The position numbers and the translations under genes are program-made. A DNA stretch of 64,000 nucleotides, taken from positions 1,443,798,163 to 1,443,862,162 of the forward strand of contig CM066031.1 in assembly GCA_033557465.1 (NCBI GenBank), read 5' to 3'. The DNA is from Ichthyophis bannanicus. Lineage: Eukaryota; Chordata; Amphibia; Gymnophiona; Ichthyophiidae. The notes below the pieces were generated by a model. That model was not told the DNA's origin, did not search any database, and saw only the letters and a list, made by a program, of their open reading frames with translations. This document shows, piece by piece, positions 21,090 to 32,775 of this stretch (positions are counted from its first letter, which is position 1; each line of letters begins with the position of its first letter).

Positions 21090-22250
21090 ATGTGACCTCC
21101 CAAGTTGAAAGACCATATGGTCCATCTAGTCTGCCCTTCCATATCAAATACCATAGTCCCTTTTTTTCCTTTAGAGATCTTCTCTCTTGAATTCAGATAC
21201 TATCCTCGTCTCTACTAGCTCCACAGGGATATTATTCCACGCATCTACCACTCTTTCCGTAAAGAAATATTTCCGCATATTACTCCTGAGTCTATCTCCT
21301 TTCACCCTCATCCTATGCCCCCTCATTGCAGAAGTTACTTTCAATCGAAGGAGGCTCTCATCTTGTGCATTTACGCCACAGAGGTAATTTAAATGTCTCT
21401 ATCATATCTCCTCTATTCTGCCTTTCCTCTAACATATACACATTAAGATCTTTAAGTCTGTCCCAATATGGTTTATAAGGAAGACCACTAACCATTTAGT
21501 AGCCCCCTCTGCACCGACTCCATACTGTTAATATTCTTTTGAAGGTGTGGTCTCCTAAATTGCACACAATACTCCAAATGAGGTCGCACAGAGGCACTAT
21601 CGCCTTCTTTTTTCTGCTAGCCATTCCTCTCCCTATGCACCCAAGCATCCTCCTGGCTGTCTCCTTTTCCACCTGTTTAGTCACTTTAAGATAATCAGAA
21701 ACAATCACGCCCAGGTCCCTCTCTTCTTTCGTGGAGAGAAGTACTTCTCCCCCTACACTGTACTGCTCCCTTTGATTTTTGCAGCCCAAATGTATGACCC
21801 TGCATTTTTTACATTAAATCTCAGCTGCCACATTTTTGACAATTCTTCAAGCTTAGCTAGATCCCTCTTCATGTTATCTACTCCTTCCTGGGAGTCTACT
21901 CTATTACAGATTTTGGTATCATCCACAAAGAGGCAAATCTTACCTGACAGCCCTTCTGCAATATAACCTAACAAAGATGTTAAAAAGAATCAGACGAAGG
22001 ACAGATCCCAACGGCACACCACTGGAAACATTCCTTCTCCTCAGAGTGAGCTCCATTTACCTGTACACTTTGTTGCTTCCCACTCAACCAATTTCTTACC
22101 CAGTCAGTCACTTTAGGGTCCATCCCTAAGGTGCTCAGTTTATTAATAAGTCACCTTTGTGGAATGGTGTCAAAGGCTTTACTGAAATCCAAGTATACCA
22201 CATCTAGGGCTTTCCCTCTGTCTCTCTGTTCACAGAATAATTTTTTCATT
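21090..22250 (-). pseudogene. CR1-like LINE 3' portion
   Basis: On the minus strand, 21,753-21,974 gives LFVDDTKICNRVDS, a FADDTK catalytic box with Ala to Val, and 21,496-21,789 gives KEERDLGVIVSDYLKVTKQ and RGMASRKKKAIVPL, the usual sequence after the catalytic domain. The 3' end at about 21,100 has the GGGCAGACTAGATGGACCAT terminus seen again at 1,076. Frameshifted, 5'-truncated. Confidence 0.82.
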
Positions 22251-22820
22251 TTATATATTTTTATAGTATGGGAGTTCTATATTTTGTCATTTTTTAGCAT
22301 TTTCAAACATTTTGCATTGTTTTTGGTATTTTTCAAAAGCATTTAGCAGTTTTAATAATAGGATGCTTCCCATAATATTAACTTAAATTACTACTACAAT
22401 TAACTTCCACTGTGGAGTGAAAACATTCCTACATAGGCATCAAATCACAGCAAACATTAGCAAGTTAATCTAGTTAACTTTATACCTATGCTCTCATTGA
22501 AGCCAATTAAAGTCAATTTTCTTGTAGTAGATAACTTAACCTGCCAAGGGCCAAAAATGACAAGTAAAGCCTGTTAGGAAGACTACAAGGATCTGGTCTG
22601 CAAACAGACTGCCAACAAATCAGCTAAACAGGTCCTGCATAGTGAACACATCTTGAGATCACATAGAGAATTTCAAATCAATCTTGTTTCTTCACTGGGA
22701 GCTTATGCAGGTTTTTTAATCAAGCAGAGACAGCATCTGAGCTTCTTTTATGTGCTAGTAATCTAGCAGTGCTATTTGGAGGTGCTCTCATGAGACATTT
22801 GATTTTGAGGCAGGCTCTGG
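22251..22820. other. AT-rich, no recognisable feature
   Basis: T-rich then mixed sequence. Part of 22,560-22,790 could be the 3' UTR of the L2-like fragment that resumes at 23,250, with the foldback element at 22,821 inserted between, but I cannot show it. Confidence 0.25.
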
Positions 22821-23236
22821 CATAGGCGTCGGAAAGGGGTGGGCCACATGGGCCCTGGCCCCACCAAAAATCACAGTGGCAGGCAGTAGGCTGCCCACAA
22901 TGATCCCCCGCAGGCAGAATAAGAAGAGAAGCTGCAATCGCGGCAAAGACCCTTCCTGTCTGCCCGTGGGAGATCGGATCCTTGTAGGCAGAATGGGAAG
23001 GGTCTTAGCTACAATTGTGGTTTCTCTTCTTCTTCTGCCTGCGGGGGATGTGATCATTGTGGGCAGCCTGCTGCCTGTCGGCGGCATCATGGCAAAGACT
23101 CTTCCTGTTTTGCCCATGGAGATCCGACCTCCCACAGGCAGAACAGAAAGGGTCTCTGTCCGTGGGGTGGAGTTAAGGCAGAGCTAGGGGTGGTGCTTGG
23201 GCCCCCCCAAAATAAAAGGCCTTCTGCCGCCCCTGG
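22821..23236. mobile_element. Non-autonomous DNA element with long internal hairpin
   Basis: The ends CATAGGCGTCGGAAAGGGG and GGGCCCCCCCAAAATAAAAGG..GCCCCTGG frame a 416-bp unit. Inside, 22,872-22,970 and 22,986-23,080 are inverted copies sharing GGCTGCCCACAATGATC, AGAAGAGAA and AAGACCCTTCC, giving a stem near 95 bp. Superfamily uncertain; no transposase. Confidence 0.6.
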
Positions 23237-23249
23237 GTCCTGGTACAAT

Positions 23250-24990
23250 GAATTGCAATAACCCACTCAGCAAGTGACCAAGGCAGGTATAACAGAAGAC
23301 AGACCTTCATGATCAATAAGTGTTTTCATCTAGGAAATTATTCATAAACCATTAAACAAAGTTCTAATAACAGATAAGATTTGGGGTTCCACTGATCTCA
23401 TTCTATCTAAAAAGACCCCTAAGCACTGTACAACCTCTTTACAATGTAACTTTGTTCCCAACAATGAAAGGAACACCGATAAAGGCCTACCAAAATGACT
23501 AAACCATAGCAGTTTCATTTAATCTGGATTTATATTTCAGCATATGCCGAGCAAACCTTTTAGCTACAGAACCCAAACATTCGTTCAGACCCTTGCTTAA
23601 ATCAGCATCAACCGATAACTGAAGATCATCAGCGAACACATGACATGTGATCCCAAACCCCTGAATCAATCTTAACAAAGGACTAGCATAGAGACTATAC
23701 AGAAATGGGGAAGTATGGACACTGCAGCTAATGTGCATGGGGTTTGACTGAGAATCAGAACATGATACACAGTAAGCTCTCCGAGATGAATAAGAACTAA
23801 ACCAATCCAGCACCTTATCAGTAATACCAGGCTCTTCCAATTCTTGCAATAGAATATTATGATCAACAGTAGTAAAGGCTGCAGATAAATCTAAGAGGAT
23901 AAGAACTGAATCTTTACTTCATCAGTAGCCAATCACATACCGTTGAGCAGGTGAAAGGTCTACGGTCCCAGTTCCATGACCCTTATGAAATCCCAACTGA
24001 TAATGATGAATGGTCTGAACATCATATAGGATTTATAGAAATTGTACAAAAAGAGCCTTTTACACAAATTACCTAAACAAAGGACAGTAATGAAATAAAA
24101 TATTAGGGACCTAATCGGCTTTCTTAAAGGTTGGTTTCATACCAGCATGCCTCACAACTGGGGCGGAAAACGCTTGATGTAGAGAAAGATTAATGATATT
24201 AGCTAATCATGATAAAAAAATCACTATCTTCTTTTTCAGATTTACATGATAATGGATCTAACTGACAAAAGCTTGATTTAGTACATTGCATACTTCTCTT
24301 AATTTCTTTGAGTTACACTGGTGAAAAGGCAGAACAATGTTCTGTCACAACGCCACCTAAATCAACGAACAAAATAAGAGGGAGAAGTGGAGTATTCAAA
24401 AAGTAAAGCATATGATAGTAATATTTTTCTTCAAAATAATAAGCATGCTCAGTAGTAAAAAGTTATGAATTTAAAGATGGAAGGCAAGGAGGCATACCAC
24501 AAACCCCTCTCTAGTTTAAATAACATGCTCAGTTTATTCTTGGCCTGCTGTAACATTTGAGGAAAAAAAAGTCTCTTTGCTTTCCTGATGATATGTCCTA
24601 AGATGGGATTTACAGTAGTTTCAATTTTCTAATGAAGGGCATTTCTATTACTTATGTTCTAAATGCCTACCTTTAAACTTCATAGGCCAGAAAGAAACCA
24701 TGGAACATTTTTCCTTAAGTGATCAATTTATATTGGTCTTTCCGAAACGACTTTGTTGAATGCACCCTTATATTCTCATACCACGATCTATTTGCTCTTA
24801 CAATGTCTCACTGAATAAATCAAAGCATCCATATATGATATAAGCATATAAGATATATCTGCTGCTGAGCAGAAGAATGTAATGAGTTTGGGGGGTTTTT
24901 GATACACTAAAATTGGGCCCTGAACACAGGACAGAAAATCTGACAAACAAGTAATCAGACCAAGAAACAGGGAATGATTCAAACTACTGT
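23250..24990 (-). pseudogene. L2-like LINE remnant (ORF2)
   Basis: The minus frame 23,499-23,849 contains CHVFADDLQLSVDADL, the FADD catalytic box of a LINE reverse transcriptase, preceded by ITDKVLDWFSSYSSRR. Farther upstream (24,560-24,620) RKAKRLFF and KNKLSMLFK match the linker between endonuclease and RT. Many stops; no intact product. Confidence 0.72.
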
Positions 24991-25020
24991 AGGGACAACC
25001 CAGTGCTACTTAAAGAGAAA

Positions 25021-25200
25021 ACTAAAGGGCCTTTTTATGAAAGTGTGGTGAAGCTTTGCAGTTATTATGCGTTAGTAGCAAAAATTAACATGCAGCAACT
25101 GCAAAGACTTTGAGCTAACAGTTGGGGTTGTTCCTTGCCTCTGCCCATGCAGTTAGCAGAGAGAAAAAACTTTGGCGGCTGATTCTATAAAGAAATGAAG
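25021..25200. mobile_element. MITE-like fragment
   Basis: It starts AAAGGGCCTTTTTATGAAAGTG and has alternating TTAGTAGC / GCTAAC inverted short repeats as in the MITEs at 26,075 and 56,089. No clear right terminus or target duplication. Confidence 0.35.
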
Positions 25201-25439
25201 CTATAGACCCTTTTTTATAAGAACTTTAGTGATGGCAGTGGTAGCAGCTGCTCTTAATGATTGCTTATTATTGTACAGTTACTTAACTTTAAGATTTCAG
25301 CTCTGTGTAATGTGTGCATTGATTTGTTGGATGAGGAATTATAGTTTTGTTAGGGGTCTATATAATTGGGGGTATGTTTTGTTTTATAAATGTATGTCAG
25401 GGCATAGCAGGAGGAGGGGAAAATAGAAGTTCTGTGTTA

Positions 25440-25960
25440 TAGAAGGATGAGCTCATGGGTTAGTCTCGGCCCTATTATTTGACTACAATTAAATTGACTC
25501 CATTTCTCCCAATGGTACTGCAAATGGAGAATCTTTCCATTTCTATAACTCAGGTGGGCGTAATCAATGTGAGATCAACTAGAATTAAAGCTTTCTTAAT
25601 TTGTGATCTCATTGAAAAGGTGAATCAAATGTTCTTTAACAGAAATTTGGGTAAAAGAGTGATATGATCACGTTATCCCAGTTACATCCCAATAATTTTT
25701 GTTTCCTTTTTATAAATCTAGAGTTAAACACCAGAGGGAGGACTGGACCTTCTATTTCATGAATCATTAAAACCTGATGTCTGCGAGTCTAAAAAAGTTT
25801 CATCTTTTGCATATTTTGAGAGTGAAATTTCCTGTGGAACAATACTATGTTCAGATAATGCTAATTTATCATCTTTCAATGGGGCAGTGCAGTTACTCAT
25901 AGACTTAAGTGAAACCATTTCTAAAATTTCCGATTTAGGTTGAATGATCTTGATATAGAT
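25440..25960 (+). pseudogene. L2-like LINE endonuclease-domain fragment
   Basis: The frame 25,479-25,667 contains VGVINVRSTRIKAFLICDLI and MFFNRNLGKR, matching the start of an apurinic-type endonuclease (N-x-RS...L..DL...E-W-L). Downstream, other frames carry SLKPDVCESKKF-like and ISCGTVLCSDN-like sequence. Its orientation is opposite to the RT remnant at 23,250-24,990, so they are separate copies or an inversion lies between. Confidence 0.6.
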
Positions 25961-26074
25961 TTTGATTCTTTGTCTTTGTAGTTGAGGTTAGTTTTCCAGA
26001 CAACAAGAGGAACCTTAGATTTCAGCAAATGGTCAATTTTCAACCATAGTAAGGACCATAAGATTGATTTAGGA

Positions 26075-26265
26075 GACCTATTACTAAAGTGCACTAAGCA
26101 GTTAATGTGCGAATTAGCATGTGCTTTATTGACAATTAATGTGGTAGATTGACACTTAGGCATGTGCTAATTTGCACTTTAAGTACATAGGGGGGAATAG
26201 ATGTGGACTGTGCACTTCAGTCAACACATGGTAATTTACCACGCATTAAATGTTTCCCCAGCACA
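26075..26265. mobile_element. MITE-like element (TTACTAAAGTGC family)
   Basis: The left ACCTATTACTAAAGTGCAC and right TTACCACGCATTAAATGTTTCCCC resemble the termini of the 56,089 and 56,794 MITEs; the interior has TTAGCATGTGC / GCATGTGCTAA inverted blocks. Target duplication not resolved. Confidence 0.45.
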
Positions 26266-26269
26266 TAAA

Positions 26270-26700
26270 AATGGAGAAAAGGATCAACAGTAAACGTCTG
26301 CAAAAGGAAAACAATCAAACAATCACACAACAAAGGAGCGGAAGGAGACCATGGACAGGAAAATCCTTTATAACATAAAAGCCCAAATTGGCCAAGTTTC
26401 AGTTGTATTAGCCTTCATCAGGGGTCTACAAATATAATATAAAATTATAAATACATTAATTAAATAAAAAGTATAAAACAGTATAAAAAATTAAAAAGTC
26501 ACACAAATAGGAAGCACATATAGGTGATGACCAGACTTGCAAAAATCATGGAATCTCTCAGAAGCAAAGGCTAAAAAATAACAAAAGCACTATAGGAAGA
26601 CAATAAAAACCACATATTAGGCAGAAATCACAATGGGGACAATAGACTAAAATAACCATGAGTGATATAAAACTATTTTGAAACTACATATTTCATTTTG
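26270..26700 (-). mobile_element. Penelope-like element terminal-region fragment
   Basis: This block recurs in inverted orientation at 49,136-49,480. Shared stretches include ACTAAAATAACCATGAG, CACATTGTGATTTCTGCCTA-type sequence and TTGCTTCTGAGAGATTCCATG, each on opposite strands. The end facing left has GATGAAGGC...CTGAAACTTG, resembling the hammerhead-bearing termini of Penelope-like elements. No coding sequence. Confidence 0.55.
26381..26426 (-). ncRNA. Hammerhead-ribozyme-like motif
   Basis: On the minus strand: GACCC, then an exact CTGATGA core, a weak 2-bp stem II (AG/CT), an exact GAAA core, stem III ACTTGG/CCAATT, and GGGC closing stem I. The cleavage-site position reads ATT-T with a mismatched stem III pair, so activity is doubtful. 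Penelope-like elements are known to carry such motifs. Confidence 0.4.
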
Positions 26701-26788
26701 ACAACATAAAATTATGCACTGTAATTTGGTAGCAATTTATCTTAACAACATATTAAATTACTACCAAATTACAATGCAGAATTTAATT

Positions 26789-26814
26789 TTTGTTGTTAAG
26801 TGCCTTCAAGTCGA
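26789..26814 (-). repeat. RTE 3' terminus fragment
   Basis: TTGTTGTTAAGTGCCTTCAAGTCGA is the reverse complement of the 3' end of the RTE at 39,370-39,395 (TCGACGGCACTTAACAAC). Only the tip is left, either an extremely 5'-truncated insertion or the end of a SINE. Confidence 0.6.
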
Positions 26815-27087
26815 GAAAGGGAGGGAGAGAAAAAGAGGAGGGAAGGGGAAAAAAAGAGAGCAGAGGAGATGAAGAGAAAGGGGAGATAGGGAAAAGAGAG
26901 GAGATGGGGGGAGGGAAAAGGAAGGAGATAGGGGGAAGGAGAAGGGGAGGAGGGCAAAGGGGGAAAGGGGAGACGAGAGAAAAGGGGATGGGGAGGGGCA
27001 GGTGGAAGTGGGAAGAAGGGAAGGAGAAGGACAGGAAGAGAAGGGAAGGAAGGCAGAGAAGGGAGGAAAAGGGGAGGGAAAGGAGAA
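26806..27087 (+). repeat. Polypurine tract (GA-rich)
   Basis: About 280 bases are almost purely A and G on the plus strand (for example GGGAGGGAGAGAAAAAGAGG). Both strands show long spurious frames (Lys/Glu/Gly-rich or Pro/Ser/Phe-rich). Such mirror-rich tracts can form triplex structures. Confidence 0.8.
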
Positions 27088-27333
27088 AGCGTAGTTAGCC
27101 ACCTGTAAAAGGTGTTCTTTGGGAACAGAAGGAATCAGTCCTCACATATGGGCGATGTTGATACAGATGGAGCGCATTTCCCCAGCTTTCAAAGAAAGCC
27201 TTTGGGACATACTACCACGCATGCGTGGTCCCCTTCCCACCCAAGGGTGCCATCTTGCTCAGTCAGATGACATAGCTAGGATGGTAATAAAACAAAAGAA
27301 GATAGGGAGGCAACTCCCAGGGGAGGAGGGAGG

Positions 27334-27432
27334 ATTGTGAAGACCGATTCCTGCTGTTCCTGGAGAATACATGTTACAGATGAGTAACTATGCTTTCTCC
27401 AGGAACAAGCAGGAAGTCAGTCCTCACAAATG
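27334..27432. repeat. DIRS C internal complementary region
   Basis: TTGTGAAGACCGATTCCTG... is complementary to the left tip (CAGAAGGAATCAGTCCTCACA), and CTTTCTCCAGGAACAAGCAG...GTCAGTCCTCACA to the right tip at 31,160-31,193. Same two-part design as copies A, B and D. Confidence 0.85.
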
Positions 27433-27586
27433 TGACTCCCTAGCTTCAGGCTGCCGAGGACCGAACCATGACAGCTGTGAGGTGTAGAAGGTAAGTCCCC
27501 GCTGAGAGACTCTGCAAGACCCTAGTGTCCAGCGACACTATCACTCCGGTAGCCTGAACACAGAAGGGTCAGAGGGCAGGAGTTGC

Positions 27587-28744
27587 CTACACCCCGAGAA
27601 TATTATAGAGTATTGCCTGGCCAAAGGCACTGTCCCTGCGGGACTCTCTCTCCAGGCAGTAGTGAGCTGCAAACGTATGAATTGAAGACCCTGTGGAGGC
27701 CTTGCAAATCTCTGTTACCGGCACTAAGCAGAGGTTGGCCACTGACGTGGTCATCGCCCTTACGCGATCCGCTGTGATCCAATGCTCAAGGGAGAGGCCA
27801 ACTTGCTCATAGGAGAGGATAATACAGTCTGCCATTTAAGTTGACAAAGTTCACTTGGTCACAGGGAGCCCCAGTCTGCCTGAGTCATAGGACACAAAGA
27901 GTTGAGGAGCTCTGCGATAGGCCTGGTTCCGCTGCAGGTAGAAGGACAGGGCCTGCTTGCAGTCGAGTGTGTGGAGTATTAGTTCCTCCCTGCTGGCATG
28001 GGGCTGCAGAAAGAAGGTGGTGAGGACCATCTCTTGGTTGAGGTGGAAGGGAGATACCACCTTTGGGAGGAATCTGAGGTGTGTGCGGAGCACTACTCTG
28101 TTCTTATAGAACCTGGTATAGGGTGGCTCCGCCACCAGGGCCTGAAGTTCGCTGATCCTACGTGTTGACATGAGGGCTAACACGAAGGCCATTTTCCAAG
28201 ACAAGTATTGTAAGTAGCAAGTGGCTAGGGGCTCAAAGGGTGGCTTAGTGAGCTGGGAGAGCACAACATTGAGGTCCCACTCTGGCGCCAAAGGGAGGGC
28301 TTTGATAGAAGAAGGTCCCGGAGGAAACTGGAGACCAGGGGATGACTGGAGAGGGTGGGGATGCATGGCTATCGCGCTCAGGTGCACCCTTACAGAGTTG
28401 GATTTCAGCCCGGTGTGCGACAGATGCAGCAGGTACTGGAGAACCAGTTGCATGTGACAGGAGAAGGGATTCTCCTTTTTCTCCGCACACCAGATGGAGA
28501 ATCTTCTCCACTTAAAGGCGTAAGCCCATCTGGTGGAGGGCTTTCGGAAGGCCAAAAGGACTTCCTCAACTTCCCCTGGGAGGTTGAAAGGGGCAAACGC
28601 TACCCTTTCAGTATCCACACTGTTAGCACTAGAGACCCCAAGTTGGGGTTTACAAGGGAGTTCTCCTCCTGGGACCCAGCCCAGCGGGACAGGGAGCGCC
28701 ACTGACAGGCAAGCAGCAGAGAAAACCAGGGCTGCCTGGGTCAT
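27587..28744 (-). pseudogene. DIRS C tyrosine recombinase (near-continuous)
   Basis: Frames 27,851-28,744 (297 codons) and 27,587-27,835 cover the enzyme. STRRISELQALVAEPPY gives the first catalytic Arg and IHTFAAHYCLERES the tyrosine. The H-x-x-R box reads TADRVRAM, so the expected His is Asp. A stop or shift separates the frames at about 27,836-27,850. N-terminal arm: RKPSTRWAYAFKWRRF. Confidence 0.88.
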
Positions 28745-28749
28745 CTGGG

Positions 28750-30250
28750 TGTGATCAATATCACCGACAGCCCCTTGCTCTGGACCTTGAAAAGGGTCTT
28801 GGCGATCAGAGGGAACACAGAGTAGGCCCTCTGACCCCTAGATCAGGAAGGCATCTGCCGCCACTCTCCCCTGGTGTGTTTGGCATGAGCAGAAGTGAGT
28901 AGCTGCGCATTGCGTGGGGAAGCAAACAGGTCCATCATGGGCCTGCCTCAGCAGTGGAAGAGCTGCTTCGTTACTCTGGGGTTCAAGCACCACTAGTGAG
29001 GGTGAAGGACCCTGCTCAGCCTGCTCGCTAAGCAGTTGTCCTGGCTTTGCAGGTATACTGCTCACAGAAGCATGCTATTGTACACTGTAAAAGAGAGAAG
29101 GGCCACCACCTCTTGGCAGAGGGAGTACAAACCCGTGCCTCCCCGCTTGTTGATGTAGAACATTACCACCTGGTTGTCCATTTGGATCAGCACCAGGCAG
29201 TGTCACAGGTGGTGGCAGAACATTTGCAGGGCCGGGAAAATTGCCCTGAGCTCCAGGAGATTGATTTGTAGGAGTGATTCCTATTGGGTCCAGCTGCCTT
29301 GTGGGCAGTGGTCCCTACTGTGCATCTCCCCAGCCCAGAAGGAAGGAGTCTGTTGTCGGGGTCCTCTGCAGTGTGAGCGCCTGGAATGGCATTCCCACTT
29401 GAAGGTGGTGCAAGTTTTGCCACCAGGTGAGGGACTCTGCCAGCTGGCCCGTAGCTTTGGTCCACTGTGAGCGGAGGCACCATTGGGCTGCCCGCATGTG
29501 GAGGTGGGCTAGGGGTGCGACATGGACTGTTGAGGCCATGTGGCCCAGCAGGCAAAGCAGAAGGTAAGCTGGCACTGAGTGGTGGTGCTGCACCTCTTCT
29601 GCCAGTTGCCTGAGGCGGTCTGCCCTTTCTCTGGGGAGGATGGCCTTGACCTGCAATGTGTCCAACTGTGCCCCTATGAACTCCAAGCTCTGGGTTGGGG
29701 TGAGGTGGGATTTTGGCTAATTGATGACAAACCCCAGGTGCTACAGCAGAATGATTGTTGATTGTATGCTCTGCAGCCTGTTTGACCTCTGAGGCTGTGC
29801 TGCCTCTGATAAGCTAGTTGTCCAGGTAGGGGAAGACGTAGGCCCCCCTGTAGGTGCAAGTGGGCAGCTACCATCGCCAAGCACTTGGTATAGGCCCTTG
29901 GTGGGGAGGCCTGGTAGAAGGGCAGCACTCTGTATTGCTAGTGCCCTTCTCCCAACACAAACCTGAAGTACTGCCTGTGGGAGGGGTGGATCAGGATAGT
30001 CATCCTTTAGATCCAAGGAGCACAGTCAGCCAATCTCCCTGGTGAAGGTAAGCCAGCAATGTTCCAAGGGAGAGCATATTGAACTTCTCCCTCACCAGAA
30101 ACTTGTTCAAGTTTCACAGGTCTAGTATGGGCCTGAGACCTCTTGTTCTTTTGGGGACAAGGAAGTACCTTGAGTAGAAACCCTTTCCCCACAGAGGACT
30201 CCACTGCATCATCCCTTTATAGGTCTGTGAGCTCTGAGAGCAGTAACATC
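28750..30250 (-). pseudogene. DIRS C RT-RNase H (broken)
   Basis: The frame 29,315-29,686 carries MEFIGAQLDTLQVKAILP and LLGHMASTVHVAPLAHLHMRAAQW; 29,674-29,928 has LPFYQASPPRAYTKCLAMV (RT motif before the catalytic DD, with FGLAS altered). RNase H coding (HTDNQ-like, FYINKRGG-like) lies near 29,140-29,200 on the minus strand. Multiple shifts. Confidence 0.8.
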
Positions 30251-30299
30251 TAGTGAAGGAGAGGTCACACTGGCCCCCCTGGAAAGAACCTTATGGGTA

Positions 30300-31150
30300 C
30301 CTGCTGCAGGCAGAGGTGGTCCCCCTCCTTGACCACTTGCAGAACTCACTGGTCTGAGGTGACTCCGGCTCACTTGTGTCAAAGAGTGCCAGGCCCTGTG
30401 GGCTGGAGAGGGGCTCCTGGGGGGGGGGGGGGGGGGAAGAGGCCCTGCCCCGGGTTGGGCGGGAGTTGGGGCCTGGGGCTTTTGGCTTCCTGGCTCTGGC
30501 CCTCAGGCTGAGTGCTCTGCTGTTGATGGCCCAAGAAGGGTTGGTAGTTACTTTGGTAGAAAGACCCCTTTTTCCTCTGGAAAAGGGGCCTTTTCTCCGA
30601 TGGTTTCTTTCGGGGAAAGGCTGAGGTCTTCTTTGATAGCCTCTGCCTAATCATCACCACGGCCTCAATCTCGGCCGCCTTGTCGGCCATGGGTTTGCCG
30701 AACAAGTTTTCCCCTGTGCATGGGACGTTGCTCGAGATCAGAAATCTGTAGCCAGGCCTGGCGCCGGGCACCAATGCCTGCCACCACTACTTGGTACACG
30801 GATCCTCCTCCGACTCTGTTGGAACTGACAGGGCCCAGGCCATGTCCCAGATGAAGTCGTGGAAGGCTATGTCCTCCAGGAGAGAATGGCACCAAGGCGC
30901 CGGAGGAGACGGCTCCGAGGGGATGTTTTAGTGTCAGCAGGTCTCCGGGGAGGCCTTGATGTCGGTCTCCCACTCGGAGTCGGAGGGTGTTGAGGACTCC
31001 GAGGACCTCGGATCCAATTCCCGGAAACTGGCTGGGGAGGACCGGATACCTGAGGAACGGGACCAGGACCTCAATTGGTGCCAAGGACTCACCAGAGGCC
31101 AGTGGCACTCAGAGCCTGGCTTGATGCCCAGGGCCTCCACCACAGTCGAT
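30300..31150 (-). pseudogene. DIRS C gag C-terminal remnant
   Basis: 30,379-30,774 encodes NVPCTGENLFGKPMADKAAEI and a Lys/Gln-rich basic tail like the end of gag in copy B; 30,665-31,108 holds scattered pieces. The zinc-knuckle start found in A and B is absent. A run of about 16 G interrupts the region at 30,420-30,436. Confidence 0.7.
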
Positions 31151-31737
31151 GTCACCCATATGTGAGGACTGACTTCCTGCTTGTTCCTGGAGAAAAGAAA
31201 GCTATGATACTACTTTAAAATAAGATCATTTCACCTTAGAGTAACGGTACGTATGTCAAATGACTAAAAAGAAGAAATTAGACCTTACCTGCTAATTGTA
31301 TTTCCTTGAGTTCTCTCCAGGCCAGTCCAAGTACGTTAGTCAACCTCCTTCAGCAGCTGAGGACTGAATACTGAAAGTTTTGCTGACAGCCAATCCAACT
31401 CCCCCTGGTGTCAGAGCCTCAGTCTTCTATTGTCAAAGCAGCTAAACTCTACTATAACTCTGACATAGTACAAACCAAACTTCTAACTCTAGACATCTAA
31501 AAACTAGTCCTAAATGGATAAAATAATTCTTTCCTTAAGAACGCTTTTTTTTTTTTTTACTCGGAGGAAACCCTTTTAACCCCAGAGGAACCCCCAAAAT
31601 TCTCTTCGACTCCATCTACAAACCGTCTCCAGCCCCGGCCACTAGGGCATGAAACCCTACTCTAAATTCTGAACCAATGGCCGAGCCGCTAGACCTGCCT
31701 AACACTCGCAGACGAACTGGGTGGGACCTGGACTGGC

Positions 31738-31830
31738 CCGGAGAGAATTCAAGGAAAGACAATTAGCAGGTAAGGTCTAATTTCTTCTTCCCATTCATCT
31801 CTCCGGGCCAGACCAGGTATGTTAGAGCAG
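31738..31830. repeat. DIRS F internal complementary region
   Basis: GAGAATTCAAGGAAAGACAA...GGTAAGGTCTAATTTCTTC is the reverse complement of the left tip 31,271-31,320. It is followed by CATTCATCTCTCCGGGCCAGACC, which should mirror the missing right terminus. Confidence 0.8.
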
Positions 31831-31899
31831 TAGCAAAGCAGTACCTAAATTCGGGAGGGTCCTGCGAGCCCCGTCACAATGGCCAAGGCCCCCACCTTA

Positions 31900-32642
31900 G
31901 CATCCCCCCTCGCCTGAACATCCAACCTATAATGCCTTGTGAACGTATGAATCGAGGACCACGTTGCCGCTCAACAGATATCCACCGGCAGAACCAACGC
32001 AAACTCCGCCCAAGACGTTGCCTGGCCTCTAGTCGAATGCACTCTGACTCCTTCTGGAGGTAACCTTCCCTGTGCCTCATAAGCCGCTCCTATAGCTCAC
32101 TTTACCCAACGGGCAATCAACGCCTTGGAAGCCGCTTTGCCTTTACAAGCTCCACCAAAAAGTACGAACAACCTATCCGACTTACGAAACGTCTCCGTTT
32201 CCCGGAGGTACCTTCGCAGCACTCGACCGAGATCCAACTTTTTAAGCACTCGATCCATCTTACTCCCTTCCTGACTAGGAAAGGTTGGAAGTGAGACTGA
32301 TTGATTCATGTGAAACCTGGACACCACCTTCAGCAAAAAGGACGGCACCGGCCGCAACACCACCTTTTCCGCCGTAAACTGGAGGTATGGCTCCCTACAT
32401 GAGAGAGCTTGCAAATCAGAAACCCGCCTCGTGGAACACAACGCCACAAGGAAGGCGGTCTTCCACGATAGTTCTCTGAGACTCACTGCCGCCGTCGACT
32501 CAAATGGAGGTCTCATCAACACCTCCAAAACTAAGTTCAAATTCCAAGCGGGTACTACCTGCCTAACCGGAGGTCTAATGTTCCTAGCTGCTCTAAGAAA
32601 CCGTAGAACATCTGGGTGCGACGAGAGCATGCTTCCCTGCAC
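31900..32642 (-). pseudogene. DIRS F tyrosine recombinase
   Basis: The frame 32,097-32,642 (181 codons) has LCSTRRVSDLQALSCREPYL (first Arg) and SFLLKVVSRFHMNQSVSLPTF. The tyrosine box, IHTFTRHYRLDVQA in another frame near 31,930-31,960, keeps the Tyr. A frame change near 32,090 separates them. N-terminal arm lies in 32,650-32,830. Confidence 0.82.
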
Positions 32643-32775
32643 TCATCCTCTATAACATGCTAGAGCAGCCAAGTGAACTTTGAGAGTGCTGAGGGCTTAC
32701 CCCTTCTCCAGCCCCCCTTGTAGGAACGACAGGATATCTGGCAAACCCGCAGAACAAGGTTTAACGGTCCATTCC

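Larger units (their letters stand above)
27088..31193 (-). mobile_element. DIRS retrotransposon copy C (gag-deleted, decayed)
   Basis: The termini are AGCGTAGTTAGCCACCTG at the left and CTTCCTGCTTGTTCCTGGAGA at the right, with an internal complementary region at 27,334-27,432, so both ends are present. At 4.1 kb it is 1.6 kb shorter than A or B; the missing part is mainly the N-terminal and central gag. GC-rich compared with its neighbours. Recombinase, RT and RNase H remnants follow in order. Confidence 0.9.

Noticed and set aside
26790..27102. Frames of about 100 codons on both strands (Lys/Glu/Gly-rich and Pro/Ser/Phe-rich)
   Set aside because: They only reflect the polypurine tract; a sequence with almost no pyrimidines cannot form stop codons on one strand easily. 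The same applies to 35,036-35,417.
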